Source: Nitzschia sp. pyKryTriq1 (Eukaryota; Bacillariophyta; Bacillariophyceae; Bacillariales; Bacillariaceae). From it: a stretch of DNA of 64,000 nt. Numbering within the stretch: position 1 is the first letter of the stretch; each line of letters opens with the position of its first letter. Below, piece after piece: positions 49,354 to 61,000 of the stretch. The notes under the pieces were generated by a model. That model was given only the letters and a program-made list of their open reading frames with translations. It did no database searches and was not told the origin of the DNA. The DNA lies in the NCBI GenBank assembly GCA_956465555.1, contig OY101129.1, positions 620,001 through 684,000 of the forward strand, given 5' to 3'. Made by a program: the position numbers and the translations under genes.

Positions 49354-52089
49354 TCACGTGGAATCGTCCGACACCTCACCAGCAAAGTTTATTCTGGCTA
49401 CCCGTGGCAATTGAGAAGTCACCGCCTGCTCCGAATCTAAAGTCTCGGTTCCTTTCCCACTGCTATCTTGCACAGGCCCCAGGTCTTCCGATTTGAACTC
49501 TTCCATCTCGCTCTCTTCAATGACATCAAGACTGCTGCCTGAGCGGGTTCTTGAACGGGGACCTGCCCCCTCTTGTGTGGTCGGGCTAGCGGTATATGCT
49601 AGCCCACTAACGTGCACGTTACTAGCCGAGCTTCTCCCTTCTCGTCGTTCTCTTCGGACATCACGCACCTGTAGCAGCCTTGGAATGGCAAAGGCACCTG
49701 CCGAAAAGACGGTCCCCCAAAACACACCAACTGCTTGCAAAATGCTTTGCTCCACTCCTTCCAGGCCAATGAATTGCACGAGAATCAACACGACGAGTCC
49801 AACAAAGAAAATATTGTACATGGAAAAGATCATTTGCTTGGCCTCCCCAAAGTCGTCCTGCATGTTTCGAGTCATATACGCTAGAATGCATCCCGCAAAA
49901 ACACAGGCGAAGTCGTAGACTCCAAGCGTAATGAAGGCGACATTGCTTTCCGTGTCGCACACAACTCCATAGACAATTTCACCCTCATTCTGTTGCGTAT
50001 ATTCCGTTGGTCTCGGGGGGTCCACAAACGTAAAGACGACCAGAAGTATGGTTTGGGCTATGATCATCGGTAGCGTATACATGGCCGCCTGCAGATTCGA
50101 GATTGTATTACGTCGAATTTGCAAGGAGCCCACCAATTTGTACATTCTCCAAACCTTGACAAAGAGCGGAGAAAGGGCAAGAACGAAACTGAAGTGAAAG
50201 GTCCACATTCTCAACAGGCAAGTTGTCTTGGTATTCTTCCCCAGAAGTGCAAAGGACGATGCGTTGAAAAGAAAGCAGCCCATAATAAAGGCGCATGTAA
50301 ATCTCCAATCGGCAAAAACAACCGCCTTTTCATCTCGTCTTCGGTATATTGCGAGGGCGAACATGGCACAAATGAGGCAACCTAATGCAGCCACCACACA
50401 AAGCACCGAGAAGAGAGGATCTCCCACTGTGAGGAAATCGGAAGTGCTCGCGACGGCTGGTTCGACCACCACAACACGCCAAGATAATTCTGTTCCCTCT
50501 TGGGTGAAGACTGTGGACTGCGATAGATACACTTGTTTTGAAGCATCGTTCGGGACTGTCACACTCAACAACTCCTCGGGGTATCCTTCTTCTCTGTGTG
50601 TAGCTGCTGCCTTCACCAATACCGGATCCATCGGGTGGCCATCTCCGTATTCGTCAATCGCCATACGTACTGGTTCACAACCGGTTCCCTCGCCGCGATC
50701 CACAGGGCACGGCTCGGATAAATTATCGCTCAGCATAAATCTCGAAGATGGACTACCGGTCGACGACGCAATCACATAATTTGGTTCTGCCGCCTCATAA
50801 ACAATTACTGCCGTATCTGTCTCTCCATAACTCTCTATCAAAAAGTTTGCAATATCCTCGACTGCGAGCAACAAAAAATAACGTGAACAAGAAACCGAGT
50901 GAGAAGACGGAAACAAAGCAGAATATAACCGAGCGCAAGTTCAGTACCTACATCGATAATCCACCGCAATGACCCCTGCGAAGATTTGACGCCCCGTGCC
51001 CTCCTCTGTCGTGTAAATTGGCTCTGCGTAGGTGATCCCCAGACCTAATGTGAAGAATGCAAAGGGCGGCGTCCAGTTTGGTCTTTGCTGTTCCCGCGTA
51101 TTGATGTACCAGGGACGATACCTGGGATCATACTCGGAAGAACTGTATCCCCCCGCAAAAACAGTATCGCACGTCACGTTATTGCCACACGCCGCGTAAT
51201 CCCCCGATAAATTCCGCTGTACCAAACTTCCGTCACCAAATCGACAGCTACTTCTTTCGTCAGTTTCTCGATTGTCCCCAAAAGGATCTAGTACAGTTCC
51301 TGGCTCTTGGGTAAAATGCCCCCTATCGTCGTGGCAAAAATTGGTGATTGGAATAAAGCCTCGACCGGTAGACTCAGTATCGCTCGGCGCTTGAACAATA
51401 TTATATTGGCGGCACCACTTGACGGTGGCGTTGCACTGCTCGTCGTTCGCGGGACAAGCGGGTTGATTCGGACACGGCTCTATTTGTGGACATAATCCTC
51501 CTTCGTCATCGCCCTCTTCACCACCGCGACAAGCAATATAACTGGCACCTGGATTTAATAAACACTGCGTGGGTGCCCCAGTTTCCGCGTCCACGCAACT
51601 ATTCAAATGCTTTTGCATCTCTGGGTTGTCAATGGCATAACCAGAATTGCCGGGCTCTCTGTAATATCCACTCGACCAATAGTAACTGCAGCATAGTAAC
51701 GTTGTTAGAATCCTCAAATTCCTCGACGGTGCGAAAGTGCGACTAGAGACTATACAGTGTCACAATGGGAAAAAACATTAAAAAAGGTCAACGTACCCCG
51801 GACAGGTTCCATCTTCGAGACCAAAATACACCAGTGGTTGGGTCACACTGTACGCGAGCGCAAGAAATCGATCACGGTCCGCTGCATCCATGTTGTTGGG
51901 AAATCCCCCATTCCTCCGAAAGCCAGAAAGAATGCGACCGGTATCCACAGGACCCGCCACAAAGAAATCCAACCGTTCTCTGATCCGCTTTTCGACCTCG
52001 AGGTTGAATTGTCGAGCATCAGCGACGACGAGCATTAGAGCTCCGACGACCAGCCAAGATACAAGAGAATGAAGAGAGAAAAGACCCAT
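49354..52089 (-). CDS. Class C GPCR with an extracellular Cache domain, three exons
   Basis: Exons are 52089-51797, 51685-50952 and 50861-49354, with introns of 111 and 90 nt. All phases agree and the total is 844 aa. A signal peptide (VSWLVVGALMLVVADA) is followed by a Cys-rich double-Cache-like ectodomain with YDPRYRPWYINTREQ, LGLGITYAEPIY and FAGVIAVDYRFEDIANFL, the last across a splice. The 7TM region (about 485-740) matches class C receptors: CLLRMWTFHFSFVLALSPLF then VKVWRMYKL, and NIFFVGLVVLILVQF. The tail is short and Ser/Glu-rich. Cache domains bind amino acids and other small metabolites, so this is probably a nutrient or chemical-cue sensor. It replaces the usual Venus-flytrap module. 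Confidence 0.9.
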
Positions 52090-52246
52090 CGCAAATTATC
52101 ATTGCCAGGAAGATGAAACTAACAATGTGCTGAACTGAGGAAGAGTTTTGATACAAGTGCATCGTCATACGTCATACTATTACTGCATCGCAGCATCGCA
52201 TGCCGCATGCGGAATAAAATAAGGTGCGCCGAGAGAAACGACTGGT

Positions 52247-52352
52247 TGATACGGGATTCAATTCGTGATTAAAAGTAAAATGAAATTAAAAGAAGTTTAT
52301 TTTGCTCTGGCTTTCTCGAGGATGGAATCTTTTGTAATCGTGAAGTGGTCAC
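52247..52352 (-). mobile_element. LTR-like repeat fossil (solo fragment)
   Basis: This segment starts TGATACGGGATTCAATTCGTG and matches the flank of the gag-bearing fossil at 4706-4815, in the same orientation. Both ends match well and the middle is diverged. No internal coding region accompanies it, so it may be a solo LTR remnant. The rest of the 930-bp gap 52090-53021 is GAGAG/CTACTAG low-complexity sequence (about 52440-52745) with three TACCGGTA palindromes. Confidence 0.55.
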
Positions 52353-53021
52353 GCACCCGTACGAGTACCGGTAGGAGATCGCAACCATAGATTCTGCCAC
52401 ACGAAATGAGCACATAGGTATGTAGGGGTACCCGAGCCGAGTAGCGAGTGGTGGTCTCTGTAGTAGTACTAGAGGACAAGCAAGACTCTAGACTACTAGT
52501 ACTAGAGAGAGAGAGGGTACCGAGGTACGGTACGTAGACGCCGCCGCCCCGTGCCTACCGGTACGAGGGTCTCTACCTACCTACTTCGTACAGGTAGCTA
52601 GAGCTAGTAGCGAGTCTCTCTCCCTCTCTCTAGCTCTAGAGTAGCTATTAGAGGAGTACCGGCCGGTAGAGAGTACTACTACTAGAGAGTACTACCTCTA
52701 GTAGCAGAGTAGCGACATACCGCTACTAATGTACTACCGGTAGCTAGCGATGATTTTCATTCCATCGATACTACTTAGAGATGACCCGCTCCTCCATCCT
52801 CCATGATCTATCTTGATCGACGAAGGCAAAACATTCTTCTTTGAACGGGGTTGCAATTATCTTGGCTGAGGAGGGCTACTTTGGAAAACAAAGTCAGGCA
52901 TGTTATAACATTTGGTAACAGTCATTACGCTATGCCCGTCCAATCTAAAATATATATTATGCGGCAGCCTTGTTTGCATGTCGTTCCTCCTGCTGCATAG
53001 TTCAGTTAGTGCATCATCTGT

Positions 53022-53696
53022 CTATAACTCGTCAGAACCGCCAAGATCAGGCGAAGATCTTATCTTCAAAAATGGAATCATGACGTTGGGCTTGTCCCCA
53101 ATCGTAATATACAACTCCATCTCGTCGAGATCGATCCTAGCCTGATTCTCCTTCATAAAGTTGCGACCTAGACGTATCTTGTACATGGAATTCGGATCGT
53201 CGTCGACCACCAGGAATTGAGGACAAGGTAGCGTAGCTTCGAGACTTCCCATTCTCAGATATAGAGATCCCTCTGGAATATATTTCGAATCTCCCATGTC
53301 CTCAAAAATAAGCTGTAGGTACCGGTCCTTCATGACAGTATCTCTTGAGATAGTGGACATTGGAATTGTGGGATCCAAAACGGTCGGTATAGGGTTCACG
53401 TCCGTTCGATCGAGAACAGCTGGGTCATGCGTGTACAGGGAAGTAGCCACGATAAAGCCACAGGGAACGTAGAGATCTGGGATGGTTTCTAGCAATTCTG
53501 ACGAATCCTTTGCGTCCGTAACAACTTTCGACCCGCCGGTCAGTTTTTGTTTCCAGTCTGGTGGCAAGATACTATCAAACCAGCTTCCGACGGCTGCTGG
53601 AAGTTCCTTGCCAGCAACGGTGGGATGAGCGTATCCAATGTAGCATGCCGCGACTATGGCGAGCAGGCCGATGAAAGATGCGATTTTAGCAGCCAT
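53022..53696 (-). CDS. Small membrane-anchored protein, unknown family
   Basis: From the ATG at 53696 the protein is 224 aa. It opens with a signal-anchor or signal peptide (IASFIGLLAIVAACYIGYA). The rest is soluble and beta-rich. The C-terminal segment YKIRLGRNFMKENQARIDL, then ITIGDKPNVMIPFL, loosely resembles the last strands of DDI1-type retropepsin-fold host proteins. No D-T/S-G active-site motif is present, so it would not be a protease if related. I regard the similarity as weak. No neighbour suggests a role. The 610-bp gap beyond it (53697-54307) is AT-rich near 53880-53945 and otherwise empty. Confidence 0.7.
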   Translation of the reverse strand: MAAKIASFIGLLAIVAACYIGYAHPTVAGKELPAAVGSWFDSILPPDWKQKLTGGSKVVTDAKDSSELLETIPDLYVPCGFIVATSLYTHDPAVLDRTDVNPIPTVLDPTIPMSTISRDTVMKDRYLQLIFEDMGDSKYIPEGSLYLRMGSLEATLPCPQFLVVDDDPNSMYKIRLGRNFMKENQARIDLDEMELYITIGDKPNVMIPFLKIRSSPDLGGSDEL

Positions 53697-54307
53697 TGTT
53701 TCCAACTAACGAGTATGAATGTATTTGCGGGTTGAGATATGATGTGGTCTTCCTTTGTGTGTGGTGTGGTGTGGGAATAAATGCAGCAGCGAGAAAAGGA
53801 AGCCTTATTGTGCAGCTGTGCGCTGCTGTGACTTTTGCTTCTTGAGAGATGACCCTAGCCTGCGTTCGCTATATTAAAATAATAATAATAATATGATGAT
53901 GATGATTCCTTATTCATTTCATTAATTATTTGAATAAATAACCCTGCCTGTCATTAGTTATTAGAATATGCAATACCAATACCAATACACTGATACCACC
54001 GCACGCTTGCGGTCAGACGTATGCATAAGCTAAAATTTTCGCTCGTAAAATCGTACATACGTACGTACCGGTAGCAAAAAAAGGGATGCAGCCACGAGCC
54101 ACGAGCCACGCGAACGCCTGACGCCTGAATAATAATGATGTGCCAGTCGCCGCATACCGGTACACACAGTCTTTGGAGAAAAGAAACGCTGAATAATATG
54201 GACAATGGACAATGCGGACATGCCAAAACGGGATCTTGTATCTGATTGATTTCAATTTTCCAATATGTATCCCTATTATTACCTCTACTCGTACCGGTAA
54301 TAGTATG

Positions 54308-56874
54308 TTATATTTGTACATAGAGTTTGACTTCGTCAATGTAAACCTTCTTTTTGTTGGTGAGTTCCGCTCGCAATCGAATCTTCAAAGTGGAAACGCC
54401 GTTGAGAGACCAAATGACTTCGGGATGAGTCCAGACTCCCGTATCCGCATCCACACCGCAAATGAAGTTCTCGACCACCTGCCAAGTGCTTCCGTTGTTG
54501 GAAGACCATTCCAAAATGAGTTCGTCAGAATCAGGGGAGTCCTTGAAATAATACCAGAAGTCAACCTTTGCCCTGGAGTATCCGGAGACAGATATGTTGC
54601 CTGAGGTACCAATGGCAGCATCCGAACCCGAATCTCCTTCCTTCAATTCCAAACTATCGCTACCTGTATAAGCAAACTTGTTTGTAATCTTGGCTTCGCT
54701 GCCGGTTGTCCACTGGTTGTTTTCAAAGTCTTCATCTAACTTTGGCTCCCAGACGGCTGGTACTGGAGGAGGTGTTGGTTTCGACGTGGGTGATTTAGTG
54801 GGCGGTGCCGTGGGTGATTTGGTGGGTGATGCCGTTGGTGATTTGGTGGGTGATGCCGTGGGTGACTTGGTGGGTGATGCCGTTGGTGACTTGGTGGGCG
54901 ATGCCGTGGGTGACTTGGTGGGCGATGCCGTGGGTGATTTGGTGGGCGATGCCGTGGGTGATTTGGTGGGCGATGCCGTGGGTGACTTGGTGGGTGTTGC
55001 TGTAGTAGGTGATTCCATCGGTGGTGCCGTGGGTGATTTGGTGGGCGATGCCGTGGGTGATTTGGTGGGCGATGCCGTGGGTGACTTGGTGGGCGATGCC
55101 GTGGGTGACTTGGTGGGTGTTGCTGTAGTAGGTGATTCCATCGGTGGTGCCGTGGGTGATTTGGTGGGCGATGCCGTGGGTGATTTGGTGGGCGATGCCG
55201 TGGGTGATTTGGTGGGCGATGCCGTGGGTGACTTGGTGGGTGTTGCTGTAGTTGGTGATTCCATCGGTGGTGCCGTGGGTGATTTGGTGGGCGATGCTGT
55301 GGGTGATTTGGTGGGCAATGCTGTGGGTATTTTCGTGGGTGTTGCCGTGAGGACGGGTGCATCGGTTGGTGCTGGAACAGGAGCATCAGTTCCTGGTGCA
55401 TTGGTTGGCGAGGGGTCGTAGCTTCATAGTATGGAAAAAGATGAAGATGAGACACGATAAAATGACACTTGCGGGTCAGCGAGCTCCGACGATAACGAAT
55501 TCCGACAACTTACCAATAGTCTCTACCGGTAGCGGCTTCACCGTCTCCTTCGCAACCTGGAACTGCCTCTGTGCCATCGCGCTGAAAGCAAAGAAGATCG
55601 CCAACACAGTCGTTGTCTGAGTCGCAGTCGCCGTGACATTTTCCTAGAGGGAATTGAGCCGCGGGAATACCATCGTTTCCCATGTATCGAAGGGTGGTCA
55701 CCGTAGCACCTGCATTGTAGCAATAGTCTGTCCCACTCTGGCCGGGGCCAGAGCATCCAGGTACTGGTTCCGTGCCCGATCTTTGAAAGCATAAAAGTGG
55801 GCCTTCCCCGCAATCACTGTCCAAGTCACAGTCGCCTTGGCATTCTTGAAGAGGGAAAGCTTCAACTGGTAGGCCGTCGTTGCCCACGTAGACTAGAGGT
55901 GGTACAGTCGGCATTGCAGTCGGTGTTGCAGTCGGTGGAGGCGGATCAGCTCCTTGCCTGTAGAGTATTCACAAGAGAGGAGGAGAAATCAAGGATTTTA
56001 TGAGTTGTTCGTTGTTGGGGTTCATTTGATTTGCTGGCTACCACGAGCCAAGAGATGATTCTTTCTGTGCTGCGATTATGATTTATCATCGACTTACCAT
56101 GGGTCGTAGCAAAAATCGAACCCGTCGTAGCTTCTATCGCTTGGACCAGTGCCACCGCATCCTGGAACAAGACCAGATCCACGTTGATAACACTTCAAAC
56201 CAGGGTCACAATCGGAATCGGAATCTAGTAGGAGGGGTTTGAAAAGTGAAGAGCACATCGAAAGTGAGTAATCCAGTCGGCATTATGCGTCATCATTGCG
56301 CAACAGCTACTGTAGTTGTCGCATAATCACCACAAGTAGCACTTGTAGTACTTACCGCAATCTCCCTGGCAAACCGCCAACGTATTTCCGGAAGGAAGAT
56401 CCGCTGGAGTTGGGTAAATGAGTTCGAGATTTCCATGGCTATCATAGTGTTTGTAGCAAAAGTCCCACGTGGGCATTGTCCCGCCACCCTTGCATCCAGG
56501 TACTTCGGAAAACTCCATCGATGCACGTTGAAAGCAAGCCAATCCTTCGGCACAGTCGAAATCCCCCGCGCAATCCCCTTGGCATTCCGAAAGCCATACA
56601 TCGCTGTTTTGAGATGCAACGTATTCGACGTTTAGGGTCCCTGCGGTTGGTGCCAAATGTCGACGAGAACTTTGCTGCTGTGGAACGAGTATAGTAAAAG
56701 ATTGGGTCATCGTTGAACCGCATGAGCGCACTATGTGATGGATGATAAAAAAACAACGGTAATAAAGCGGTCAGTCAAAGCGAAGTTACTTACAGCGCTG
56801 ACATCACCATATGACGATACTAGAGGAGGAAGCAGCAGGACGAGACAAAGAAGGGTATTGGCGATTTTCGTCAT
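54308..56874 (-). CDS. Secreted wall-type protein: CQGDC modules, SPTKSPTA repeat stalk, beta-sandwich C domain
   Basis: Five exons (56874-56794, 56677-56356, 56224-56098, 55957-55514, 55421-54308) join in phase to 695 aa. The signal peptide is [15 protein letters not shown]. Four Cys modules follow the pattern C(Q/H)GDC..D.DC..GL.CFQR....VPGC......D(F/Y)CY; one is split across exons 2-3 and another across exons 4-5. A Thr/Pro/Ser/Lys stalk of SPTKSPTA units (about residues 165-370 of the C-terminal exon's protein region) resembles mucin or frustulin-associated linkers. The last 150 residues ([17 protein letters not shown] to the end) look like a jelly-roll binding domain. A role in cell wall or extracellular matrix is inferred. 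The exon joins recover DYCYDP and FDFCYDP, which supports the model. Confidence 0.85.
54790..55335 (-). repeat. 24-bp coding tandem repeats with a 123-bp higher-order period
   Basis: The basic unit encodes SPTKSPTA (24 bp) and is repeated more than 15 times. A variant phrase encoding [11 protein letters not shown] recurs at 55011, 55134 and 55257, exactly 123 bp apart. This shows that a larger block was amplified at least twice after the basic array formed. Such arrays are prone to length variation. Confidence 0.92.
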
Positions 56875-57497
56875 CGTGGTGGCCTGTTGGATGATGAGTC
56901 GATGCAGCAGCCTTGTTTGCTTGAGCGATGATTCTTGGTGCTTCGAGACTAGAAAATGAGACATAGCGGTTCCGTCCTCCTGCTGACAGTTACTTGTAGT
57001 GATGACGATATGGATGACGGAAAAAATGGGCCCAACAGAGGAGCAAGAGTGTTCGCGAAGCACTGAGAACAGTCAATTCGCCATTCAACTGGATCTTACG
57101 AACACTCTACTAGTACCGGCAGTAGGGTCTACGAGAGGTAGAGTACGAGGAGTAGGTAGTACTCGCAGATAGCCCACTCCTCCAGCAGGTATGTACCCAA
57201 ATTCGACATTTAACTGGAGGAAACTTCTTCAATAATTACGAAAGAGCATTTTTGATCTCATTGTCATTATTTATTGCATCTTGAGCGCACAATTATTACC
57301 AACGATGGGTCTTGCGCTCTGCTATCATCTCGTCTTGTGTCACCTGCATGCAAGACATGGGGCCTAAATAGTACTTGTACTGGTACGTACTGCGCATGAT
57401 GCAGCACTGTTTGCTCTCTAAAAGGACCAGGTAGTGGTTTGAGAATACCGGTAGAAAGTGAGACTAGGCCAACCTTTCTTGGTCTTGCTGAAAGGTC
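56875..57497. other. Divergent intergenic region
   Basis: No supported gene. The region holds GTAGAGTACGAGGAGTAG-type low-complexity sequence (about 57110-57170) and a TACCGGTA palindrome at 57447. Confidence 0.45.
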
Positions 57498-57895
57498 ATT
57501 GACAATAAATCTCTTATAATATTTATCGTTTCCATGATTCTTGCTTCGACAATTCCAGTACCTTATGACTGGCCACGATTGCCTACTAAATAAAATAGAG
57601 TACTGTATAAAAATGTCTATCTTGAGTTCCTGCTGTCGGATTCGTGGGTGCTCATCATCTTTGATATCGTGAATCTCATAGGGCCTTTTTGGTTCCCTCG
57701 TCGGTCGAAGCCGTCACATTATTTACAATAAATCGAAATATATATATTGTTTCCAGGCAGGAAGTATCTCTGGCCACGATTGCCCACTAATAGAGCATAT
57801 ATATAAAAGTCTATCTTGCGTTTCCGTCGGGTTCGCGCTTGTTCATCATCGTTCATATCGTGAATCTCATAGGGCCTTTTTGGTTCCTTCGGGTT
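57498..57895. repeat. Diverged tandem duplication of about 200 bp upstream of the DUF1800 gene
   Basis: Unit 1 (about 57498-57710) and unit 2 (about 57717-57895) share CTGGCCACGATTGCC.ACTAA, GTCTATCTTG.GTT and a near-identical block ATATCGTGAATCTCATAGGG followed by CCTTTTTGGTTCC. The conserved blocks are separated by diverged, AT-rich stretches. Unit 2 ends about 140 bp before the next start codon, so the duplicated blocks could be promoter elements. Confidence 0.7.
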
Positions 57896-58033
57896 GTGTT
57901 TGGTCGTCGGTTTTCGATCGTCGGTCGCCGCCATCCATTATTCTTCACAGTCTCACAAATCGAAGTCTGGACTACAGTACTCTATATTACCCTTACTACT
58001 GAAGGTCTTGAGTTACAGACGTAGCTAAAGAAG

Positions 58034-61000
58034 ATGTGGACCAATCGCACACGTACGAGTGCCATTTGCGGCGGTCTTCTCGCCACATTGTTGTTGCTTG
58101 CCGATTCGATCGGGAGGTCCAACGCGGTGCCTGTAGCATGCCCAACGGGCGCCCCCTATCCTCCGCCCCCCGTCGAACGAGCTCTGGGCGAGATGCCAGG
58201 GATCCAAACGATCACCGTTAACATGGCGCCCTCTGGCAAACTCTTAACTTTGACCATGTTAGATAGCAATACGGGCGATTTGATTCCTATTGCTAGGAGC
58301 TACGATGGTCGCAAGTGGGAAGTGGCACCAGGTCCGTATGCCCACAGCGGCGAGGTGGGCATCACATGCGGCACTTCGAACTGTGAGGTTGATCTTTCCG
58401 CCATTACCACGTCGGGTCCGGTGAAGGAAACGACGTACACGGCTTACCTCAACTTGGATGATGAAACGGGTAAAAAAGCGAGGGCCGCCCGATTCCTTGA
58501 ACAAGCCACGTAAGTACTACAATATTTTACTAGCTAGTACTACATTACTCCATATCTCGCTCACCCTTCTTTGCAGTTTTGGTGCTTCTCTCGAAGATAT
58601 TGATGACTTTATGGGAAAATATGGAGATCCGTCCGACAACACATTTGCAGCTTGGGTGGCCGACCAGGTGGATTCTACTGTTGTTCCCGTGACGTCGCAC
58701 CGAGAATTCTACCGTCGACACACCAATCCCCGCTGGGATCGCGTCTCCTGGAGTGCTCGCCCGACCAAAAGTCCTTGCGATCAGTATGCTCGTTGGAGGA
58801 CTATTCCTTTGATTTCAAGGGACAGTGTCAGGAACTCTTTCTCCGTGACTCCGCTCCCTGGAGACTCCACCAAATGGATTATTCAGATTGATGGGGAGCC
58901 TAGAACTGTAGTCAGTTCTATCGAGATGGAGGAAGGCGCTCCAGCCCTAGTGGTGAATACTGCATATGCAATGTGTAATCCAGATCGAGAATTTTGGCAA
59001 GAAGCAGTGGTGAGTCTTCTTCGTTGCGACTGCAAATACATCAACACACGTTGTACCTCTGTCTGGTTGTTGTTGTTGCTGTTGCTGTTGTTTCTAATTG
59101 CCTCTTGGCTCCTCTTTGTTGTTGCTGCTGCTCCCATTTATGAATAGGGTCAACCTTTTCCAGAAATTAGAATCAATGGAAACTGTTACACCTTGAAGAA
59201 TGGAGCGCCATCCCTCCAAGTTGCCGAGATAGAGGACGATATCCCAATGCTCGACTTGACGGGGGCGGTTCTAGCTCCGATTGACAACGTTGCGTACGAT
59301 AGCTTGTACTGGACCTCGCTCGAAGGCATTACCGAGTATATTCTGCAAGAAAAATTTGTCAGTGCGAAATGCTCCGACATGGCATCCCTAGCCCTGGGTA
59401 CCAACCGTGAGCCGGGTCAGACCATCTTTGGAAAGGTGGATGGTCAGTATTTGGTGTACGATCCTCGTCTAGTCTTGGAGCAAAACACGGTCGAGAGTCC
59501 TCTACCAGACGGCGGAGGTTTGAATTCGGTATTGACCAATGGACAAATGGAATGCTCCAATGCTCCTCGCTCCTTTCTCAATGAGGACCACTGTCGCTTG
59601 AGCACTGATACAACAGCTTGTTCAGCGACGGTACCAGTGGTGACTACCATTGAATTGAACTCAAACACAATACAAGACATTATCGCTGTCGAATCAGAGC
59701 TCAACCATGGATCGAAACATATATACGCTTTCGTGGATATTCCAATCACCGACGAAACAGACGCCGATGGTAACTACTACCTTGGATACCCACCATGCTG
59801 GGAATGGCATTGGGATGAGCCGGTAAACTTCCAACGAGTCCTCGGCGCCACTGAGTGCATCTCATCCGTCCACCGAGACACAGAAACGCTGTTTGCCAAG
59901 TACCTTAGGCCAGAATTTGACGACCCTTTCAATCCGAATCCGGTCTATAAGACGGTCAGGCGTCGGCGAACCACGCGATGCGCAAAATCCGATGAGGCTA
60001 AGTTTGATCTCGGCTACATCACGGGACAAGACGGAACATGCTGGAAACATGTGCACAAGTTGGAAGGAAGCATATTCGGTAAGGACAAATCGCGGCCTAA
60101 GAAGAAATGATATTTCAGAGACAAAACGCTTACGAATCGGTTTTTCCTCTTTTAAAGATATGACATATTGGTTCGAGAACAATCTTACCCCTTCCATTAA
60201 CAATTGGGCGAGAGGCACTGAGGCCAATGTGTTAAGCCTTAAAGATACCGGCCTCGGCAACAAGTGGATATACGAAGAGGTAGAATGGATGGATTCTCGC
60301 TATAATAAACTCCCGGGACATCTCTACGACTTTGTCGAGTACGACGATCTACCGGACAACCTTAAAGTCCAAGCTCTTGAAGACAGATTTGGCCAGTCAC
60401 GCAGCAACGACGGAGGGACCGGTGTGGTAGTATGTGGAAGCGTGGGCGAGGTAGCGAATGACCCCATGCTTGGCGAGGGTTTCCAGTATGCCTGGGAAGG
60501 CTTTCGCGATGAATTGGATGTTAGTGCTGAAATGGATGAGCAGCGACATACCATTTGGGCCTACCTTGCTCTCAATGCCCCTGATCAACTCCGACAGCGC
60601 ATGGCATGGGCTTTGAGTCAAATCAATGTCGTTGGATTTGGTCAGTTGGATGATGGCAATACAGAAGCGGTTCTGCAGTACTATGACATCTTTGTCTGGC
60701 ATGCCTTTGGATCCTACAAAGATATCATGAAGAAAGTTGCATTCTCAGATGCAATGGCAGAGTTCCTCTCCAGTGTAGGGAACAAGTCCTTTCAGTATTC
60801 ACAGTCCCGAGGAATTGAAGCATTCCCAGACGAGAACTTCGCTCGAGAGATGCTTCAACTTTTCACCGTCGGGCTTGTGAGGCTGAACATGGATGGAAGC
60901 CCTGTCATTGGAAATGATGGCCGACCAGTGGAAACGTACTCAAACGTTGATCTTATCAGCTACTCGCGCGCCTGGACAGGGCTAGAGAGGCCGGATAATA

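Noticed and set aside
53022-53696. Aspartic protease of the retropepsin/DDI1 type
   Set aside because: Only the last strands resemble that fold. The D-T/S-G active-site motif is absent, so I did not name it.
54678-55421. 247-codon plus-strand GDLVGDAV repeat protein
   Set aside because: It is the antisense reading of the SPTKSPTA array. The minus-strand gene has a signal peptide, Cys modules and five phased exons.
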